A program made the translations under genes and the position numbers. Shown in pieces: positions 59,211 to 64,000 of a stretch of DNA of 64,000 nucleotides (position 1 is its first letter; every line of letters starts with the position of its first letter). Source of the DNA: Smallanthus sonchifolius (Eukaryota > Streptophyta > Magnoliopsida > Asterales > Asteraceae); assembly GCA_023525975.1 (NCBI GenBank), contig CM042038.1, positions 3,535,272-3,599,271 on the forward strand. Reading direction: 5' to 3'. The notes beneath the pieces are model-generated. The model had not been told where the DNA came from, made no database searches, and worked only from the letters and a program-made list of their open reading frames with translations.

Positions 59211-59560
59211 TCTATACTAATAAATGAAGGTTTAACTTGGACACGTGTCACTTCCTTGTGACTTCTCACATTGGTTTTCCCGGCTCTCTCTCCTAATAAA
59301 TGATTGTATCTTATTAAATAATAATGATATTATAAATATATTGTTAAAGAAAAATACTAATTATATTAAATAAGAATATATAATACGAAATCAAAATATA
59401 ACTAATTAAATAAAAATACTAATGTGTTATATACACACATTTGATATATCTCGAGATGATCATAATAGTCTGACAAGTTAGAAGATATTTACCAATTTAA
59501 ATTTATAAGTTACATCGTTTTTAATATGCAATTCGTGTAATACACGAGATTCTAACCTAG
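59211..59560 (+). mobile_element. Helitron, third of the tandem group
   Basis: It starts TCTATACTAATAAATGAAGG after an A and ends with hairpin TCGTGT-AAT-ACACGA (near 59533-59547) and CTAG at 59557-59560 before T. The interior has GACACGTGTCA, an alternative form of the CACGTGTCGTC word in its relatives. Confidence 0.82.
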
Positions 59561-59569
59561 TAAGTAATC

Positions 59570-62285
59570 TATAAGAGTTTTTATTTGTTGAAAACGTGTG
59601 AACACACTAAATATGAAAATTCTCTTGTACATTTCCTGAAAGACTTAAGTTTGATTAATAAATGGAAGTTTATAATAGGAAGAATGAAATAGTTTTTTAT
59701 AAATAGAAATATACTCTATATTTAAAAAATGAAATAAAAATACCGTAAAATTATGATAAATACTAGCAAAACCGAGATAAAAGTAGTGCTTACAATTGGC
59801 AACATGGATTATATGTATTGTATGTCATGGTAAACACGACCTATGAACCTATAAAAGATGTCTCCTTCACTCATGAGTGTTACCATGAAATAGAAATTTT
59901 GTTAACATTGCTTAATAAGTTAATTAATGAGTAGAGTGGTAAAATATAAATGTTGTCTTTCTATTGATTTTTCTTTTACATTTAATAGTATTTCCATCAT
60001 CGGTTATTTTTTTTTAAATTACACAGTAAAATCAAGTATTTTGTATCTTTAATTTGAGTATAGTAAAATTATATAATATAACACTACAATTGTAAATGTT
60101 AAACCAACACAGGTTATGATCATATAATTGTGTTGTTTTCTGCACACATAAATGACGTAGATACACGTGACACACTCGCCTTGTGTTCTATCTTTTTAGG
60201 CAAAAAACACTTGTAGTTGAACCTTATATATAAATATATATACACACACACATACAAATATACAATTGTATTGGCCCACTAACTAATTTTCTATATTATA
60301 AAATTGGCTAAATACTATAAAATTAGTAGCATAGCGCCCTAGCCCATTACCTAGTTGTCTAAGTTTTAAATCTTCAAAACCCTAGTTCCATAAACAAATT
60401 GCCTAATCCAGTTGCTCTTGTCCGCTCTCAATCTCGTTCACACTTCACGGCCTCAATCCTCACATTAGGGTTGTCAAAATTGTTAGATGCTCGATCGAAA
60501 AATACTCAGAAAATGCTTAAAAATTTCGGCTTGGTTTGTAAACAAGTCGATCGGCTCTGTTCAATTTGTAAATGAGCCGAGCACGAGCAGACTTTTGCTC
60601 GATTCAGATCGGCTCGTGAACAATCCTATTATGAAGTCTCCACGCTTGATTCCATTTTGGACACATTATTTTTTAGAATTGATAAAAAAAAATAACAAAG
60701 ATTACTTCTCTTTTATCGTTAGTAAATTTATCATTTGCATCCATTTGAAATTTGAACTTAATGTATATGGGTCAATACGTATTGCATGGGAACTAAATAA
60801 GTAATAATACTATAAACACAAGTTTTAGAAACAGATAAATATACATAACAACATTATTGTTTACATTATTTATAAAATCATGTTCCCTTACGAAAGCGAC
60901 CGAACATTTCTTCAAATTGGTTATCAAACTTCTACTTTTTTAGTTGATTTTGAAAAGACCTTGGATAGTGCAAATTAGACTTTTCTTGAAGATATTATCA
61001 ACCAAATAGCCCTTTTTGAAAATTGTAGAGATTCCACAAAGAAAGTTGAGAGAAGACCCGTGTGGAGGAGAAAGGGAAGTCGGTGACCGCAAACTCGGAG
61101 AAGGAAGAATGCTTGTTTTGTCCAATAAATAAGGGACTGGTTGTGGGGCAGTTCACCACGAGGATTGATGCGACAACACGTAGATCTCCTCCCATTACGT
61201 ATGTTGTAACAAGTTTTCTTTGGCATAAAGGATCTAGTTTATGTTCGGGTTCAAGGAATGACATTATTAGAGCATTCCTAGCACATCCAACATCCCTAAC
61301 CTTGTTCGTATATTTCAAAAAATAACCTAAAAATTCACTCCATATCATTCCTCATACATAAACTATATCCTTATACTTTTAAGAGAAAGCAAACTCATCC
61401 CCATTTAAGGGTCACTATTCATTCACCCTATCTACTTGTTTATATTTTTTTATGAGTGAAATGTAAGTGGAAAAAAGGAAAAACCAATTAAAAAAGAATA
61501 AATAAGTATTATTTAATTGAATAGAGATAATTATAGGTATTATGAGGTGTGAGGTTTTAGAAAATGAAAGATAAATTTAAAAAAATTATGTGTTTTTTAG
61601 TTAAGTTATAAATATATGAATAAGAAAAGTTACCTCTTTTGCTCATGGTGTATACCAATAGAGTGTGTGAAAAGGGGGCGTCGTCACAAGCCCACATCTC
61701 ACCCGTGGGGCGTGAAACACCAAAACGAGTGTTTGAAAAATGGGTGCCAAGCCCTTAACGGTCATGAAGGATTGCGGTGAGAGGTTTTTTTAGCCAATCA
61801 AATGGTGTCATATCTCCCACCTTTTTGTACGCATGGATTTATACGAGTATTAAGGTTATTCACTTAAATTTGATTATGTATTAATAATTTCTATTAATAT
61901 AATACATGTAAATAAAATTGTTGTTTTTCTCTCAAATTAATTAAATATTTTTACATGGTATCTAACTATCCAACAATAAAAGATTAGAAATTTATATATT
62001 TTGTGAGGTAATATATTTAGGAGACAAAACTAGTGCCAAAAGTTTTAAAGTTTAAAGTAATAAAATTATTCGTTTTATCACAAGAAAATAAGATATTAAA
62101 CGGATTGAAACGTCCGGAAAGTGGTGGTGTACCGTACGTGAATAAAGAACCTTTATTTAAAAATAAATAAAGTAATGAAATAAGAACAATTATTTATTAG
62201 CCTCGTGGTATCTACTATCTAGGGTATCAATCAAGTGGAGACCGACACAAGTTTCAATTTTTTTTTAAATTATAGTAAATTTTAA
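59570..62285. other. Gene-free DNA with repeat fragments
   Basis: Positions 60480-60640 hold a fragment with GCTCGATCGAAAAATACTCAG and GATCGGCTCGTGAACAA, a dispersed repeat. Positions 61020-61320 are GC-richer with overlapping frames on both strands, none recognised. Positions 61250-61830 may hold an old MITE (AGAGCATTCCTAGCACATCC). No gene is supported. Confidence 0.35.
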
Positions 62286-62289
62286 ATAG

Positions 62290-62562
62290 TTTTTTTTAAA
62301 CCGCAAACATTGAATGTTTTGACGTCGCGCCCCACCGTTACTTGGGAGAGCATCGTCTAAATCCGGTCAATATGTTGTCTTAACTGGGCCCACTTGGCGT
62401 CAGAGTTGGAGAGCATCCAAAGAAAAATCTCACCAAATACAGCTCTTTCCGGGTTTGAGGGAGAGTCGAGGCTTGAACCCTGGATCAGCGTGAGCATGGA
62501 TTGAACCTGGGTAACAAGGAACACCAGGTCTCTTCTTACCACTACATCACCAACTCATTGGA
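62290..62562 (-). mobile_element. SINE, full head, same family as 22936
   Basis: On the minus strand it starts CAATGAGTTGGTGATGTAGTGG, followed by GGTTCAATCC and GGGTTCAAGCC. The body matches the 22936 copy to the ATGTTTGCGG end, then an A tract (T run at 62290-62297). It lacks about 75 bases found after the head in the 22936 copy. Confidence 0.85.
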
Positions 62563-62697
62563 GAATACTGACAAAATTACACTTGTTAGTACCACTTTGT
62601 CAAGATTCGGAACTATTACCTCTAAATGAGTAAACCCTTTACAAAGAAAACCTACTGATCGTCAGACTAGAAGCCTGATGGCAATATTATATAGTTA

Positions 62698-63070
62698 AAG
62701 GGTGTTTGGGATTACTTATTTAACTAAAATTGTTTTTTTCGTCAAAGTGCTTATTTGACTTATGACTTTTCAAAAATGAGTTTTTTAAAAAAGTGTTTGG
62801 ATTGAATTTTGTGGTGAGAAAAGCCAGTAAGTCAGTAAGTTGGTTTTAAAAAGTGTTTGATTTAGCTTATATTTATTGTAGAGTAAATGATAGGTAAATT
62901 GGTAATTCTATGTTTAAAAAGTCATAAAGAGTTTTAAAAGACAGGATTTGTGATTTTTGAAAAACAACTTTTTAAAACTTATCAAAATGCGAAAATAAAA
63001 AGAACTTTTATAAATGTCAGACACTTTTTTGAATTATTGGTTTTTTTTCAAACTCAATCCCAAACACCCC
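62698..63070. mobile_element. PIF/Harbinger-type MITE
   Basis: The ends are AAGGGTGTTTGGGATT and AATCCCAAACACCCC, with TTA on both sides (62695-62697 and 63071-63073). Interior words resemble the copies at 40786 and 50632. Confidence 0.82.
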
Positions 63071-63096
63071 TTAGTAGTAAAAGTAGAAGTTAATGT

Positions 63097-63215
63097 GGGG
63101 CTAGCTCACTTGCTAGAGGCACCTGCTATTTAAAAAGAGGTTTAATGTTCAAACTCTGGCAATTAAATAGGGTTAAAGTCTCACTAGTGACATGATTAAA
63201 AAATTTGTTTTTCTA
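63097..63215 (+). mobile_element. SINE-like element (Au-SINE-like head)
   Basis: GGGGCTAGCTCACTTGCTAG holds an A-box-like word, and GTTCAAACTCTGG a B-box-like word about 45 bases later. It fades into A/T tracts. Only a short copy is present. Confidence 0.55.
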
Positions 63216-63474
63216 AAAAATAGATCATAATTATGGTTGTAAAGTATAATAGAGGTAATATTTGCCGATGAAAAACGTAGTAAGTTGAAATAATAAAGAA
63301 AATAATTGAGAAATAAGATATTAAATAAACAATATTAAATAATGGATTAAAATTAATTAAAAAAATAATTTTAATTATAAAAACATAGATATAGTATTGC
63401 TGTGAATGCTGATGTAAAAAGTGAGAGATTAAATCAAGCTAGATATGTATAATATTTAGTTAGGGAAGGGTTCC

Positions 63475-63787
63475 AGAGAAAACCACAAATTAAGCGAAAA
63501 CCGAGAAAACCACTAAAAAATCAATTTTACTCAATCATATAATAATATTTATTTTTTATTTTATTTTATTTTTATTTATTTATAAGAGTTTGAATGTAAT
63601 ATTAAACATTTTTACCAAAAAACATTTTTACACATAGTGTTACGTATACGTAAACATAAAACAAAAAAATTACGGTTACGTATACGTAAATCAAAAAAAT
63701 TATTTTTGGATACGTATACGTAAATAAAAAAATTGCCTGAAATGATATGGTTTTCTCGGTTTTCGCCTAACTTTATGGTTTTCTCTT
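63475..63787. mobile_element. MITE with long inverted ends and internal TACGTATACGTA repeats
   Basis: The left end AGAGAAAACCACAAATTAAG and following GCGAAAACCGAGAAAACCA are mirrored by TGGTTTTCTCGGTTTTCGC and TATGGTTTTCTCT on the right, about 38 bases with few changes. The interior carries three copies of the palindromic TACGTATACGTA. No coding capacity. The duplication at the flanks was not resolved. Confidence 0.75.
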
Positions 63788-64000
63788 GATTACTTTCGTA
63801 TTTAGTTAAATTATAGAGATCTAGATAGAGATGTTAATATGAATATTTTCTTATAAGTTTTGTATGATCTCCATGGAGATCGTGGGTGCACTGATATGTC
63901 TATTTTTTAAATATATTTTTCTTTGTAAAAGAAAAAAAAATCTCTTGATAATTAATGAATAAAAATAATGAAACCAACACTTGAAGGTGATGCCAAAGAG

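Noticed and set aside
60487..60804. Plus-strand 105-residue frame
   Set aside because: It lies in a dispersed repeat with GGCTCGTGAAC words and ends in AT-rich DNA; no protein similarity.
61000..61350. Overlapping frames on both strands, up to 116 residues
   Set aside because: No recognisable domain, no promoter and no splice support; composition alone (GC-richer patch) does not make a gene. It could be a relic.

Overview
This is nuclear DNA of a flowering plant. The genes are split by many short GT-AG introns, the intergenic DNA is AT-rich and packed with small transposons, and every recognisable protein belongs to a plant family (CPL4, PP2AA, PSRP-3, HOP2, IST1-like, PRP4 kinase, HMA/HIPP-type, ACD11-like, NPF3.1). 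The repeat style suggests a eudicot with a repeat-rich genome, perhaps Asteraceae, but that is inference. No bacterial operon, CRISPR array, rRNA or true tRNA gene was seen.

Layout. Positions 202-3386 (-) hold CPL4, a Pol II CTD phosphatase whose 3' end lies off the left edge; a hAT remnant sits in its first coding intron. Positions 4763-5724 are a Helitron with a hAT-type MITE nested inside. A small unknown plant protein lies at 6168-6566 (+), followed by another Helitron. Positions 8290-13265 (-) are a complete PP2A scaffold A subunit. Positions 14508-15853 (+) are PSRP-3, a plastid ribosomal protein gene with a frameshifting lesion in its last exon. Positions 16840-19146 (+) are the meiotic gene HOP2 with a SINE in intron 2. 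Positions 19889-21438 (-) are an IST1-like ESCRT gene. After about 5 kb of repeats come PRP4 kinase (26632-31145, -), a small HMA metal-binding protein (32171-32683, -) and an ACD11-like lipid transfer protein (34162-36081, -). Positions 37-41 kb hold a Helitron, a copied fragment of the ACD11-like gene, a Harbinger-type MITE and a LINE remnant. NPF3.1 is at 42097-45347 (-). From 45.4 kb to the end there is one small gene (56665-57195, -) in a sea of MITEs, SINEs, Helitrons and a MULE remnant.

The genes are unrelated housekeeping or regulatory loci and do not form a pathway. The most informative content is the mobile-element record: several elements have readable target-site duplications, Helitrons are nested and in tandem, and one small repeat family occurs in introns of four different genes. 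Exon coordinates were worked out by hand from reading frame and splice sites. Phases are consistent for each complete gene, but single-base errors are possible.
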